A DNA stretch of 64,000 bases from NCBI GenBank assembly GCA_026413225.1, contig CM048576.1, positions 5,092,501 to 5,156,500 on the forward strand, read 5' to 3'. Positions 24,701-36,700 of the stretch are shown here, one piece after another. How positions within the stretch are numbered: position 1 is the stretch's first letter; each line of letters opens with the position of its first letter. The notes under the pieces were generated by a model that searched no databases, was not told the DNA's origin, and was given only the letters and a program-made list of their open reading frames with translations. The position numbers and the translations under genes were made by a program. Origin of the DNA: Otis tarda (taxonomy: Eukaryota; Chordata; Aves; Otidiformes; Otididae).

Positions 24701-27700
24701 TCAAGCCAAAGATGGCCCAAGAAACAATAGCAGTTTTGCTCTAGCAACTCAGATTTTTGTGAACCACCTGCGAGAACAGCCCAAGAAGCTGGTAGACTCC
24801 CAGATACCTGATCTGCTGTAAAGATCTTTATAAGGCTGCCATGAATTACCGACTCATGGAAATTTATTTGCCTACAGTCTCCGCTGCGCAAAGTACATAG
24901 CGTAGGACATAATTTACTCCATGTTACAATATTTGCCACTGTTTCATCTTCTCTTATGTGCGAGCATCTCAAACTGAGTTGGGTCTTTTTGTGTCCTCAG
25001 GAAGCCTCATTAACGAAGGTGGTAACCAAATGTTCCTCAGGAAGAACAGGTCAGAAAACTCGTCTCTTGGTAACAGTGCCTCCCTTTCTAGTAGGATCAT
25101 CACTGTTGGGTACCCAAAGAGCTAGACTACTTCTCTCCCATGGTCAGTGGTCCATGCTGGTTCCTAGCTCCCCCTAAATTAAAGGAGCAGGCCAGCTGTG
25201 CATCACCACTATATATGTTATCTATCTGTTATCTGGGGCAAAATTTCTCATGAGAATATCTTCTGTGTCTTCCTCTCTAGCCCCCAACTCAAAATAGCTT
25301 ATTTCTTCCTTTCTTTCCAACAGAAAAGAGAAGAGTTCACCCTTATACAGAGAAACAGCTTAGACAGGTATGCATAACAGCTTCAACTCTGTGCTGCCAG
25401 CCTCCTCAGGCATATTTCATGTTATATCACTGAGTGAGAACAGGACAATTCATGTCTAATTTCCCTCCCCCATTTTCTGCCTTCCCTGTTTTTGTTGCTG
25501 TTTCAGAGCAAGCACAGTGTTGGGCAAACGCTAAAAGGCTTAGAGGACCTTGATATCCTCGTAGAGGTACTGCAGGAAGATTTGAACAGAAGCCATTTGA
25601 AGGAGGAGACTCTGAATTCTGTGCCAGGTGGCTTTTGGCAAGGCTTCTCCACAGATCTGCAAGCCTCTCAGTGGGAAACTGGAGGAAGCAAGCAGGCAGC
25701 TGGTGGCCTGCAGGAAAGACGCCACAGCTTAAACAAGTTGCATTCATACTGTTATTTTAAAGATTTCAACTCAGTATTGCAGGAAGAGGTAGAAACTTCT
25801 TTTCATGATGATCAGAAAAACGTGGAAAAGTCCAGAACACCAGGAATATTTGCAAGGACAAGTGAGAAAGAGGGTACCTGGTGGCTATTGGATACACGTA
25901 CAAGTACCCAAAAAGATTTCCCGAGGCATTCTTCACAGAATGTATCTCCACACTTTAACCCATCAGAGGGCTGTTCAGAGGTGCTTCTGGAAGATAATAC
26001 AGGCTCTCCAGACACTGAGGGACATTTGAAGTCAACCTCAATTTCTTTCACACAGCGTGATCTCTCTGCCGTCTCTTTCTTCCAGTTCCAGCTACACAGA
26101 GAAGAAAGTTTACTGAGAAATATCCCAGCAGACAAACTGCTTGAACCTGATGAAAATGGCAACAGGTCTCCAATTTTTCTATTGAAATATGTTGATTTCT
26201 CTTTCCTGAGACATCACTTGTACTGAGACTTTGCTCTAACCTCAACTGCTAGTCTTGGGCACACATGTAGCAAAGACTTCCTTGCTCAACGGGAAGCTCA
26301 AACCTGCCTCAGTATACACAGTTTTAGGCAGATAATTAAAATAGAAAGATTGCATATTTACAGTAGTATTGCCAAACTACAGCTGACATGAGGACAAATT
26401 CAGAGTATTAACAGTATTAAAGACTGAATTGTATATGTAGGTATTCGCAAGAAAATTACATTCAAGCAAAACAAGTCATTGCTACTGGAAAAAAAAAAAT
26501 ACGCGAAAGAGATTTTTTCCATGCTGCAGACACTCTCAGCATAATTACTTCATTATTAGTTGGCAATAAAAATGGGTGGGAGGATTACACCAAAACATAC
26601 ATATGCTGCTAGTCTAGAGCATGGACCAGACTTCCAAAGAACAGGGAGTGGCTCTTTTGTCAGAAATAAAGTGAAAGCAAAGGTTCTACTGATCCTATTT
26701 TCCCTAGAATGGCATGCTTATAGAAAAAAAAGCTGTTTATAAAAAGCAAAATTAAAATATCTTATTAGGTTCCAAACAGTTCAGCTAGTCTGGGGAAGCT
26801 GGTAACAAATCAGATTGACAGAAAGCACAACATAAGTTATAAACTGTCCTAGTCTTGGTGGGAAAGTGATTAACTCCTGTTCATACAGACTCATTTTAAA
26901 ATATTTATAACCCACACAGGGAAAGTTAAACACAACACTGTCCTCTTCTATTCAGAATAGCGATTTTCAGTGCAATAATAAAATTAGAGACTTCACTGTT
27001 CAGCAATAATGTAACTGTAACAGAGTTACAATAAGCCATCCACTACCGTGTTTCCTGCATATTTTTAACCAATACTGAAAAAATTCTCACACATCAACAA
27101 AATTAATCACAATTAAGATATTAAGACATTTTTACTACCACCATGTTTACCTAAAATTCACAAGGTAAAACTTACGACAGCCCACTTACCCCTATGAAGT
27201 ATTTAAACATCAGAGTACATGCTCAGAAGAACACATGAAGGCAGGATTGTACATCAAATAAGCTAACTCCGAGTTCTACTGAATGGTTAACAATACTAGT
27301 TACTGTTACAATAACATTGCAGAGTTATTCAGACATCTTCAAGGATATCATACTAGAAGACGAGGGAGAAATAAATAAATAAAATGACCACCTGCATCAC
27401 TTTTTCCTCCAGGAGGAAAGGAAGACGTGCAAACTTGGAAAAAAAAAAAAAGTTTTTTTCCAGGACGAAAGTCAGGAGAAACACTCGTACTATTCTGAGT
27501 TGTTCTGAGAGACTGAATACACAGAAGAAATTGAGTTCTCCTCCTACACATGACTGAATTACAGTTTGGAAATACTTCTTTTAAGTGCAAGAGGAGGGTT
27601 TCCCTTCTCTGGATTTTTAGCTATGTTACACTCTTTTCCCTGTACTGAAGGATGCTTTACAAAAGGAGGAGGAAATAAGAGATTGTTAGCAAGACAGAAT

Positions 27701-30546
27701 CATGGAGTAGCTCCTAGAGAGGAGAGGAATGGCATAATAGCAAGAAGGGAGGACCAAGAAATCCCAGCAGACAAAATCAGTAACTCCAATATTCATATAG
27801 AGACTAAATAAATTAAATGCTTAAATATCCCAAGATTTTGGCATTTGCAAACCTTAGGACTTCATGCTTTAAAATACATTATTACTTTTGAGTATTTTAA
27901 CCACTGCTTTATCTTTTAATTATTTAAAAAACGTGTTCTATTCCAGGCTACTGCACAAGGCTGTTGCTCAGGGAAGAAGGGCTCTGACTTACGCACTTGG
28001 ACAGAGATTTGCATCACTAAATAAGATTGATGAGAAGGATGCAGAGAAACGGGTAGGATGCCAAGAACAGTACCATTTTCTTCCATGTCCAAACATCTCT
28101 CAAACCCTAGTCAAGCACCAAGTATCCTTTTGGACAAGGTGTGGCTACCGTCCTTGCAAAGAGGGGAAAACAAGAACAGGGAGGAAAGTGATCTGCATAG
28201 AGCAAGCGTTAGCATAACTGGGAACGGAACCCAGAGTCCCAACTCCCCACCTCATTATCTAACAAACATTGTTGCTTTAAAATTGTTTTTGCCTTTCATG
28301 ACAAGTTTCTCCCACTCTCCTCTTCTTAGACTGCATTACATATTGCTGCAGAAAAGAACCAACATCTGATGGTGAGTGACTTGATATCCCTAGGAGCTAA
28401 CATCAATGAACAAGACAGTTTTGGGAAAACTCCACTTCACCTGTGTGCAGAGAATGGGTATTTGAGAGTTTTAGAGGTAAGCTGGTCATTTATTTTGTAC
28501 AAATACTGTGCATAGGTAAAGACAACATATGCATGTTCTTTTGTTTAAAATATACAAGGGTTTTCCAAACCTGAACATTTGCTTTGGTCTGATGTGGTTA
28601 ACGTAAGATGGAGTTAGGGGAGGAGGAGAGTATTTCAGCACTAACAAAAATCAAGACTTATTTCAATCTTCATTTCAGGTTTTGAAAAATTGCAAAAACA
28701 ATGGCATGTGTGTGGAAGTAAATCTGACTGACTGTTACGGTAAGAGGAAAAGCTTGACCACATACATGCTTAGCGTAGACTCCAAAAGTGCTGGACTACA
28801 GATTTTATCTAGGCCAAAGACGGTTCAATTTCTTCTTTAAAACTAAAAGGTATGGGAGGAGACCCGATCAGTCTTGATAGGGCACCCCCTTATGATTAGC
28901 CAAGTGTGTGATGGTTTACTCCAGTGAGGTGTTCAAGCACTGGATTTGCTTCACTTTTCTGTGATTTGTTCTGCTCAGGTTTAACACCGCTACACTGTGC
29001 TGCTCTTGCCCACACTGCCTTAGTTACAGAATCTCAAAAAACTGACATCAATACTAACATGGGAAGGTTTCTCAGACTACGCAAAGATCAAATCCTTGAG
29101 GGAATTAACTGCTTACTACAAATGGGAGGAAAGCCTGACTTGCAGGTGAGGACCAGCAGCACACAGTTTACTGTGGCCTTAGGTTTTCTTAATCTTTTGC
29201 AGTCATAGGTTTCACTGTCATTTGCAGGTACTAAATTCAAGTCAAATTACCACTACCTACCTGAAAATCGAGGAGAACACAGAACTCATGTGTTTGCTGC
29301 AGACTCATAAACCTAAGGGACAGAACATTCTTCAAGAGGTAACTATCTACAGCTACTTTTACAGAGGCTCTAACATCTGCATGCAAGAAACTAAACGCAG
29401 TAATGTAAGCTGTACCATCTTGTAAATGCAGCTGATGATGCTCCCAGCCTTGCCCTAGCTGTCATAGGGTACAAAATCCCCTTTTCAGAGAAAAGGCACT
29501 GTAGGAACTCTTACCACACTTGGTCCCATCTCAACTCTAGGTACTGCTATATTTGCTGTAGAATAGTCCAGTTGCATGCAGGTGCTACCAGCATACTGCT
29601 CAGACCTGTGCCAGATACAAACTCCTCCTAGCAATAATGTCTTCATTTTCAGCATTTTGCAGCACACTAAGCCAGAGAGCGGTATTTCAGAAGCAACACC
29701 AGGGGAATTCTTCCTCTGCTGATAAACGGATGCTACAGGCCCAAGTATTGCCACTATATTCAGTTAAAAGAGAAAAAGCTCATTTTCTCCATCCCTTAGC
29801 ACACACATTCAACACCAAAACCTGTGTTACTGAGCCAAAAGATAACCAGATTATCCAATGGGTAGTAGCATCTCTTGCTAAATTTTTGATGCAGAAAACA
29901 AGACACCGACACTGAAAAGCAGAAGCTTGAGTGGACTAAGTTTCTAGGGTGAAGTTCTACTCTACTGAAATAATGCAATATCTGCCACAGATTCCAGTAT
30001 TCTTGTCCAAGATTAAGCAGTACTTAAAAGTTACAGCCCTTTAACCTTTTCTAGGGTCTGTTTTGTCTCTGTCAGAAGAGAGTTCCCACCAGTGTACATG
30101 TACAGAAACCTATAATATAGTAAGATTTCAATTAGAAATACAGACTTAAAGCCACATTTCAAGTCAATTTGGAACCTATCTTCTTAACAGTTATGCTCTG
30201 TAGGAGATAAAAAACAGTAGAAAAAGGAAACATTTACTCCATCTTATTACTGACTGAACTATTAAACATGACAGCCTCTCTCCTGTTATGGTAAGAGAAG
30301 AATCTAGGCTTCGCATGTCCAAATCAGTACAAGTTCTTGACACAAATCTTGCATCACTGTTAATGCTGGAAATTTACTGTTCTGGTTTCTTCATCTGTAT
30401 AGAGTTACAATTTGCTGGGTGCTCCAAGAAGAATGTCCAGTCCTGCATCACCAGATACCTTTTCTGAACTTTTTTCCGTGTCATCTTTGGACTTCTTTGA
30501 CATCATTCTTAAAGGTATTTTGTGGTGGGAAATTGGTTTTACCTAG
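21531..30546 (+). CDS. IkB-zeta-like nuclear ankyrin-repeat protein (11 coding exons)
   Basis: Joined exons 21536-21776, 24327-24448, 25001-25049, 25324-25367, 25507-26165, 27947-28052, 28330-28476, 28679-28739, 28979-29145, 29228-29338 and 30403-30546 give 616 codons plus stop. Intron phase is consistent throughout. Residues 93-110 are an OCA motif (YVGVRVKMPVRELLRKIR), known from POU2AF1-3 and NFKBIZ, where it contacts POU factors on octamer DNA. A basic KRR follows near 139-141 (possible nuclear localisation). The block EESLLRNIPADKLL and then HKAVAQGRRALTYAL closely parallel IkB-zeta at the start of its ankyrin domain. Ankyrin repeats occupy about 372-532, the fifth is degenerate (533-569), and the last repeats of NFKBIZ (718 residues in human) are missing. 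Expected role: nuclear co-regulator of NF-kB targets. Divergence from human NFKBIZ seems too high for the one-to-one orthologue, so a paralogue is more likely; hence no symbol. Confidence 0.88.
24327..24448 (+). CDS. IkB-zeta-like, exon with OCA motif
   Basis: Acceptor TTCCAG, donor GTGAGG, phase 1 in and 0 out. Encodes the OCA-type peptide YVGVRVKMPVRELLRKIR. The GVRVK and ELL core match the family; the position after Tyr, often Gln in relatives, is Val here. Confidence 0.9.
25001..25049 (+). CDS. IkB-zeta-like, small exon
   Basis: 49 nt, acceptor GTGTCCTCAG, donor GTCAGA, phase 0 in and 1 out. Encodes EASLTKVVTKCSSGRT. Supported mainly by phase matching and position. Confidence 0.65.
25324..25367 (+). 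CDS. IkB-zeta-like, small basic exon
   Basis: 44 nt, acceptor TTTCCAACAG, donor GTATGC, phase 1 in and 0 out. Encodes a basic peptide with KRR, plausible as part of a nuclear localisation signal, as in the equivalent region of NFKBIZ. Confidence 0.65.
25507..26165 (+). CDS. IkB-zeta-like, long central exon
   Basis: 659 nt, acceptor TTTCAG, donor GTCTCC, phase 0 in and 2 out. Encodes about residues 153-372, low-complexity and acidic/Ser-rich, in the place of the IkB-zeta transactivation region. The end (FQFQLHREESLLRNIPADKL) aligns with the segment just before the NFKBIZ ankyrin domain. Confidence 0.87.
27947..28052 (+). CDS. IkB-zeta-like, ankyrin repeat 1 exon
   Basis: Acceptor TTCCAG, donor GTAGGA, phase 2 in and 0 out. 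Encodes LLHKAVAQGRRALTYAL and following residues, nearly identical in its core to the IkB-zeta first ankyrin repeat (AVAQGRRAL). Confidence 0.92.
28330..28476 (+). CDS. IkB-zeta-like, ankyrin repeats 2-3 exon
   Basis: 147 nt, phase 0-0, acceptor CTTCTTAG, donor GTAAGC. Contains two canonical ankyrin starts, TALHIAAEKNQHLMV and TPLHLCAENGYLRVL. Confidence 0.93.
28679..28739 (+). CDS. IkB-zeta-like, end of ankyrin repeat 3
   Basis: 61 nt, acceptor ATTTCAG, donor GTAAGA, phase 0 in and 1 out. Encodes VLKNCKNNGMCVEVNLTDCY; the conserved D-x-x-G is completed across the junction with the next exon. Confidence 0.85.
28979..29145 (+). CDS. IkB-zeta-like, ankyrin repeat 4 exon
   Basis: 167 nt, acceptor CTGCTCAG, donor GTGAGG, phase 1 in and 0 out. 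LTPLHCAALAHTALV corresponds to LTPLHCAVIAHNAVV of IkB-zeta, and GINCLLQMGGKPDLQ to its TIKCLIQMGAAVEAK. A typical ankyrin with the family's long insertion between helices. Confidence 0.92.
29228..29338 (+). CDS. IkB-zeta-like, degenerate ankyrin repeat 5
   Basis: 111 nt, phase 0-0, acceptor TTTGCAG, donor GTAACT. The position of the usual TALHLAA is occupied by TTTYLKI, so the ankyrin signature is largely lost although the frame is open and phase is kept. Confidence 0.7.
30403..30546 (+). CDS. IkB-zeta-like, terminal coding exon
   Basis: Acceptor ATCTGTATAG at 30402; frame runs to TAG at 30544-30546. Encodes a non-ankyrin tail with a Ser/Phe-rich segment (SPASPDTFSELFSVSSLDFF). A GT at 30515 (AAAG/GTATTT) could be a donor leading to another exon, but none was found and a poly(A) signal follows, so termination here is preferred. 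Confidence 0.6.
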   Translation, partial: SYNLLGAPRRMSSPASPDTFSELFSVSSLDFFDIILKGILWWEIGFT

Positions 30547-30625
30547 TCGGGGTCTTTGTAACTTAACAGCTGTAATGCAGTAGCTAGCTCCAGTACCTTC
30601 CCTGCATTGCTATATAACAATTAAT

Positions 30626-30648
30626 CATCAGTTCACGTATAACTGATG
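30626..30648 (+). promoter_or_regulatory. Perfect 8-bp stem-loop in the 3'UTR
   Basis: CATCAGTT (30626-30633), a 7-nt loop CACGTAT, and AACTGATG (30641-30648) form a perfect hairpin about 80 nt after the stop codon. NFKBIZ mRNA is known to be destabilised through 3'UTR stem-loops recognised by Regnase-1 and Roquin. The 7-nt loop differs from the usual 3- or 6-nt loops, so the assignment is inferential. Confidence 0.45.
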
Positions 30649-30759
30649 GAAAAGATGCCCAGTGACTTGTAATAGACTTCAGATTAACTCCAGAGTGCTG
30701 GACAGAATCTCTTTTGCTTGCAAAACTAAACTCATCCAAAACCAAGTAAAAAATAGGGC

Positions 30760-30765
30760 AATAAA
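30760..30765 (+). terminator. Poly(A) signal of the IkB-zeta-like gene
   Basis: AATAAA 214 nt after the stop codon; the first canonical hexamer downstream. It would give a short 3'UTR containing the stem-loop. Confidence 0.5.
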
Positions 30766-33700
30766 CATGTGGCATTAAAAGAAACACTTAGCATCTAGAC
30801 TGAGCTGAATATTTGTTGGTTTATTGCCTTCCAGGGAAATGCTGATAAGAATCACTATCTGCATCTCATTGTCCGTGTGCTGCAACTGTTGCTGAAGAAT
30901 AGACAGAAAACAGACAGTAAAAGTCTTCAAATGTATTATGCTTGGACTGACTGTTGAAAATATCTCCTCAGTATCCAGAATTAAAGAGTGAAATAATAAA
31001 TAGGGAAAACCCTTGAGCCAGGTTTCGACAGTATTAGGCATTAAGTGTTAGGCGCTCCAACAAATGAATAGGTCTTAATTTTCTCACAAAGCTGAGCACT
31101 TGTACTTCTCTTTAGAAATCGATTTGAGTTGTAGGTGTTCTACATTCTGAAGCTCTGACAATTCTTTAATGCAGGTGTATTACCTTAAATTTTAGCCCTT
31201 CAGAGCCTAGTCTTGAGGGTATCTGTGTAAGAGTAGTCTCTACAGTCCAAACAGTCTTCAGATGTGGTGTAAATCTTAGGCAGTATATCATTTTAAGCAC
31301 CAGCTATTGGAACTCAGAATCTGATGGACTATATTTAATACTTTCTGCAGTCCGGCTCTGAATTTGTCCAAGGCTGGAGTTGTCACACTTTAAGGCAGTC
31401 ATATTGGAAAAAAAAAATCCCCTCAAAATAAAACATACCCATACACCATTACTGAGCATGTTTTTTCAACAAAAATCAAGCTCTTTATTTATGCAATCAG
31501 AATTTGACTGTAGGTGAAGTCTGGGAAAGAAAGTGTTTCGAATCAGTTCCTTTCTCTCTGAGTGATCTAACAGAAGAATACACTTTTATAAAATTCAAGT
31601 ATATAACACCACTTTACAAAGTTCATTTTTTATACTCAGCAATTTTGCAAGTTAAAAGGATAAGAAGGAGCTTAAATTATTCTCTCTTGCCAGATATACA
31701 AGTATTTAGCAAAACTCCTATAAATTAGATAATTACTGTCGAAAAAATAAATTTCTCTCCCTAGATTTTGTCTTATTTTCTTTTAACTTCTGATTGTGAA
31801 TTAGATGGTTTCTATGAAACTTCTCTGTTTGCTACATGTGGAGCAACCTACAGTCATATAATCTACAAAATGACTGATCCAGCAATCAGCTCACGTACAT
31901 ACCTCCTATTGAAATAAATGGGAGATTTTTCACGTGTAACCATTGCAGGATCCAGTATTATGTACTCAACATGATTGGGGAATTATTTTTTTTATGATCC
32001 CTTCGCATTTTCTACTTGTAAAAAAGGTTACTTTCCTCTTATTGGATATCCTTAAGTGTTAAGCTCCAAGAGCTATGTTGCACAACATGAATTAAGTTTC
32101 ACTGAAAAATATCAGTGTTTAAGATAATGCCACTGGGGTTTGGGTCATATCTTATACTTCTTATGCCCTTAGCAGCTAAATAGTACTCTTCTGTATTTTC
32201 TCTAGTCTGAATCATGATACTTCAACATGCTTCAGTATTTTATTTTTTTAAAAATTATTCACATGATGAGTTATATTACACTATGGAATATTCATTCACC
32301 TCCTCCTATTGGCGTCCCTCGTGTTTTAAGCATGTGAAGTCTTTTCTTTTTCCCCTTTGTCCCAGGTTTTACTTGGAAATACAATTTTTTTTTCTTCTCT
32401 GATGATTTTTCTCTGTCCCCTACATTACCACTCATTCTTTGTGTTTGCATTTTAAGTCACATCTGGGCTCACAGAACTTTTTATTCATTTGAAGAGAATT
32501 AATGAGGATCTTCTAAGTTACTCAGCTTCCATTCATGTGATCAGATCCAACACCCACTGAAATTAAAGACTCCTTATTTTCAGTGAAAACTGACCAAGAA
32601 ATTCTGCATCACATACAGATCCAAGAATGAAGAAGCAGTACGGCAAACAAATAGAGAAGTGCATCAATAAGCATTCTCAGTGAAAAAAAATGAATTTGCT
32701 TTCAGGATATCTTCTAAAAAGTGTAGAAAACTATTGTATAAGAACACAATATTAATCAAGTCCTTTTAGTCACATGAAAACCATTCAGGTGAAAGGACAG
32801 GAACCTTAAGCTACTAGTATGTATCATTTATTCAATATACGTAATGCTGAACTAGCTTGTAAGGTATATTGTACAACAGTTATATATTAATTGCATCAAC
32901 ATTAGTAGATACGCTTTACATTGTTTCTCTGTTCCTTTCTGTCAATAAATATATTATTTTATGCAGTAACTTATTGATTTTTAGGCACTGCTATAGCCAT
33001 AATACACTCAAAACAGAAGTGACTCTCATGAAAAGCAGACTGTAAAAGTTAACAAGCACACAAGGGGTTTTCTGTTGTGTTGTTTTTTAAGAGTACAGTT
33101 GTGCCTGTGCAGAAGCACCAGCATTACCACAAAAGCTGGAGGGGAAGGTGATTTATTTAAAAAAAAAAAAAAAAAAAATGAAGCCCCTTCCATTCTTTTC
33201 AAGACACATTAATTAAACCACTACCTGTAACTAGGAGCTAGACAACTATTCTTTCAAATGAACTATAAAGCTAATTCTCAACGTATTTTCAGCACTAAAA
33301 TTTTTGCCTGTAACTAAGTAATCTCAAATGATAAAAAAATATTCCATGGACCTAAGGAGATTAAGTAATGTAAGAGTTTGCCGAAAAAGCTGTAGCTTTT
33401 CAGCCATTCACTGTGGCTAAACAGCAAAAAAATATTCTATACCAAAAGGGAATAAAAGAGGGCTTTGAATAGGAATTACCCTCCATAAAAGTAACTCGCA
33501 TTTCTACAGCAAGATTTTTTTTCTAACAATTTTTTCTTTTTGTGAGCAAAGAGACCTGTTAGCATTTAAATAGAGGCTTTGCACATACTACATATTCCTC
33601 GCTACTGCAAGTGATGAAATAGCTGTTTACAGACAATTGTTCTCACCAGCTGGGCTGAAAATTAACAGGAAAAAAAAAAATTCCAGCGAGTTCTGGGGAG

Positions 33701-36700
33701 AGGTTTTCTTTCCCAGCATAAGCTACCAATTTGAGCAGGGCAGCACTGAAATTAACTCTGACCTGTATGTACAGTACTTGATAGACTAAGTGATCTTGAT
33801 GGTTCACACTAAAGGCTTTTGCTTTTTTTCCTCATCATGACAGTAAAACCTCCCCTGGCAAAGCAACTCCTTAAACCTAGGCCCGTTACAAATTCAGGAC
33901 TGCCTCACAGAAAACGATAGCATCTACTGAATCATTAGCTTTACTTTCTCAACTCCACACACACTCTACAACTCTGCCCACAGATTTCTTTAGACAGTCC
34001 CAGCTCAAACCTGCTCAATTAGCAGCGGTAACAGGATCTTAGCAGAAGATTTTACAATACTTAGATTTAACTCAGTAGCTTTGCCCACAACGGTCTTTAA
34101 ACTGAAGTTTTGAAAATGTACACAGGAACATCAGTCTACTGTTGTGGAAATACTCCTGTGTTCCCATGAAATCATCTTTCACATTAGTTACAGAAACTAC
34201 CTTCCACGTTCAGTCCTGGTGCCGACAAGATTTCAGGTCACTGACGTCCAAGGAGCAACCTCTTGACCTCAGGATATGTCCTGTGGTTTATTCACACAGG
34301 TTACTGCCATGCCCATATCAGAGGGAGAAGAGTTACCGTTCTGCGCTTGCAGCAGGGGATGGCAGAAACATTCTCAAGACAAAATCTGTCCAGCACAGAG
34401 CAGAGGTCCAACCAACTCTAAGCTGCATTGACATTGTCCACCTGGCTCAAAACTCCTCAGCCCTGGACCCCTGTTGAAAGCCGTAGCCGCAGCAGCATAA
34501 GGTTCAAGGTGCAGAGCTAGACTGTGGCATGCCTGAGACCAAGTGCTATGCTTCTGATACCTAAGTACCAGTTACGGTGACCAGGCTAGTATTTGCAGTA
34601 TGACTCCTCCAGCTAATTCAGTCTAAGTCAGATCACACACTCCCACAGGCTACAGTCATGCCTTTGAACTGTGGCACAGGCCATACTTAGAGAAGCTGCT
34701 TTCCTTCTGCACCTCACTTCTCTCCCTGTATTACAAAATGAGTGCTATTCTCTTGCTTACATGGTTACTTAGGTTTCCTGCTCCTTTGAAGATATATGAG
34801 CATTGGCATGCATAATTATTTTTAAGTGCAGTGTAAAAGCTTTGCCACTGAGTTAGCAGCAATTCAGCAAAGAGAGATCAAAATAAATAAATAGATGGGA
34901 TCCAGTGCTTCCAGCAGTTCTCAAGAATGATCCTGATCTGGAAAGAGGAAACTCATGAGATATCTGTTGCAGATTTGTAACGGTTTGAAGAAGGCCCTGG
35001 CAAGAACGGAAGCTTTACTTTCCTGGCAGGGCTTTCTGATGGACACTGGACATATATACGATCAGTGATAGCTGCAAGACTGCAGACTCTGTACATAAAG
35101 TGAATGACAGAGCAACTGTGGTCTTTAATGGATATACAGGATCCTACAGTATTCAGACCAGTTTTCTAGGCTTTCCTCTTGAGGTCTTCCTATTCAGAGC
35201 TGTGTGAAAAGAAGTATCTGAGCCAGAGCCCTGTACTGTGAAGCTGCAAGTTACAGCAAGGGAATGAACAAATACATTTGTTAAAACAGTCTGAAGCAAG
35301 GGAACAGGAACTCTATCCTAGGTGTTACCTCACTAGGACTCTGGTTGCGTATTAGATCTTTCTCTTACAAAACCAACATCTTAAGGTTCCAGAAGGAAAC
35401 AGGGCATTGTCACAGATGCTTGGATGCTGCTACTACACAGTCACAGGTGTAGCAAGTCCTGAGAACAAAAGCCTTCAGTGCTAAGTCATTGAGCTCTACT
35501 GGACAGCTTTTGTGGTGCACACAGATGTATTTCCACAATCTTTCAGAAGCTATCAGTAACATAAGTACATAGTATAGTCTACTATAAAATGCTGTGAAAA
35601 ATAAAATACAAGCCTTACCACCTAGCAGCTCATCTGTATCTATGAAAGATAAACAAAATCAATTGCAGAGGTGACAAAGGCATTGTGAATGATGAAAAAT
35701 TTAGGGTAAATATTTTATGGATTAACAAGAAGCTGCATGGCAGATAGAAGCTCTTCTAGGTATCACATAAATTTAAAACAGTAGAAACAACAAAAGAAGG
35801 AGAGCAGAGACATTCTGGTCCAGATTTTCAGTAACATAAAATTCAGTAGGCAGCAAGAGAGCCTGTTACAGACCATTAACTCTGGAAGGTGTCTTAAGCA
35901 AACAGCTCCTGCTGGAGCTGCTTTCAGTAGCTAGTGATGGCAAAAATGCTCCAGCATTCTCCTTTCCCACTACTTATGCCAAATGGAACAACACAACCCG
36001 AATTCTTTTTGGCAGAAGAGTATCCCAATCTGGAGGGATCAGATTGCTTTCTGACCCTGTCACCCCAGCCTAGTACCACACCAAGACTAACCGTAGCAGA
36101 AAATCCATCTCCTGTTTCATTTTTGTGCTCCAAAATGCATTCCTGAAATCATGCTTTGCTGCATATCCACAACTGTTATATCAAAGACTCCCTAAGGCTG
36201 CTGAATTTTAGTTAAGCTATCATCTCCCAGATCCCAAAAACTTAGTGAGAAGCATACGAACTCTTGCCCACTAAAAGAGATGTTAAACAGTTGAATATGG
36301 CCATGATTGGAAGTAGGACACATACCAGAAAATAAATTACATTAGAAAAAAAATCCTTCTAACACATAAACAAAAATATTTCAATCTTTTAGATGAGGAA
36401 CCAAGAAAAGAGTCAGGAGGAGGCTGGACACTGAAGAAAACCCTCCATAGCCCTTTGAGACTATGGATTAGCAGCTGCCATTCAAGAAGAAATATTGACA
36501 GTTCCTTTACATCACTCTACATCCCATTTCCCACAACTCCACATCTCCCTCCACATGATGGCAATCACGCTGAATTGCAGGCAGAGCTGGAGGAGCCAAG
36601 TTTCTGAGCCAAGCAGGAGGGAGAGGCTGAGCTCTTGGCTGATTCAGATTCTTTTAGAACAGTCTCACCCATTAAGTTTTATTTTTCCTGCTTTCTTTGT

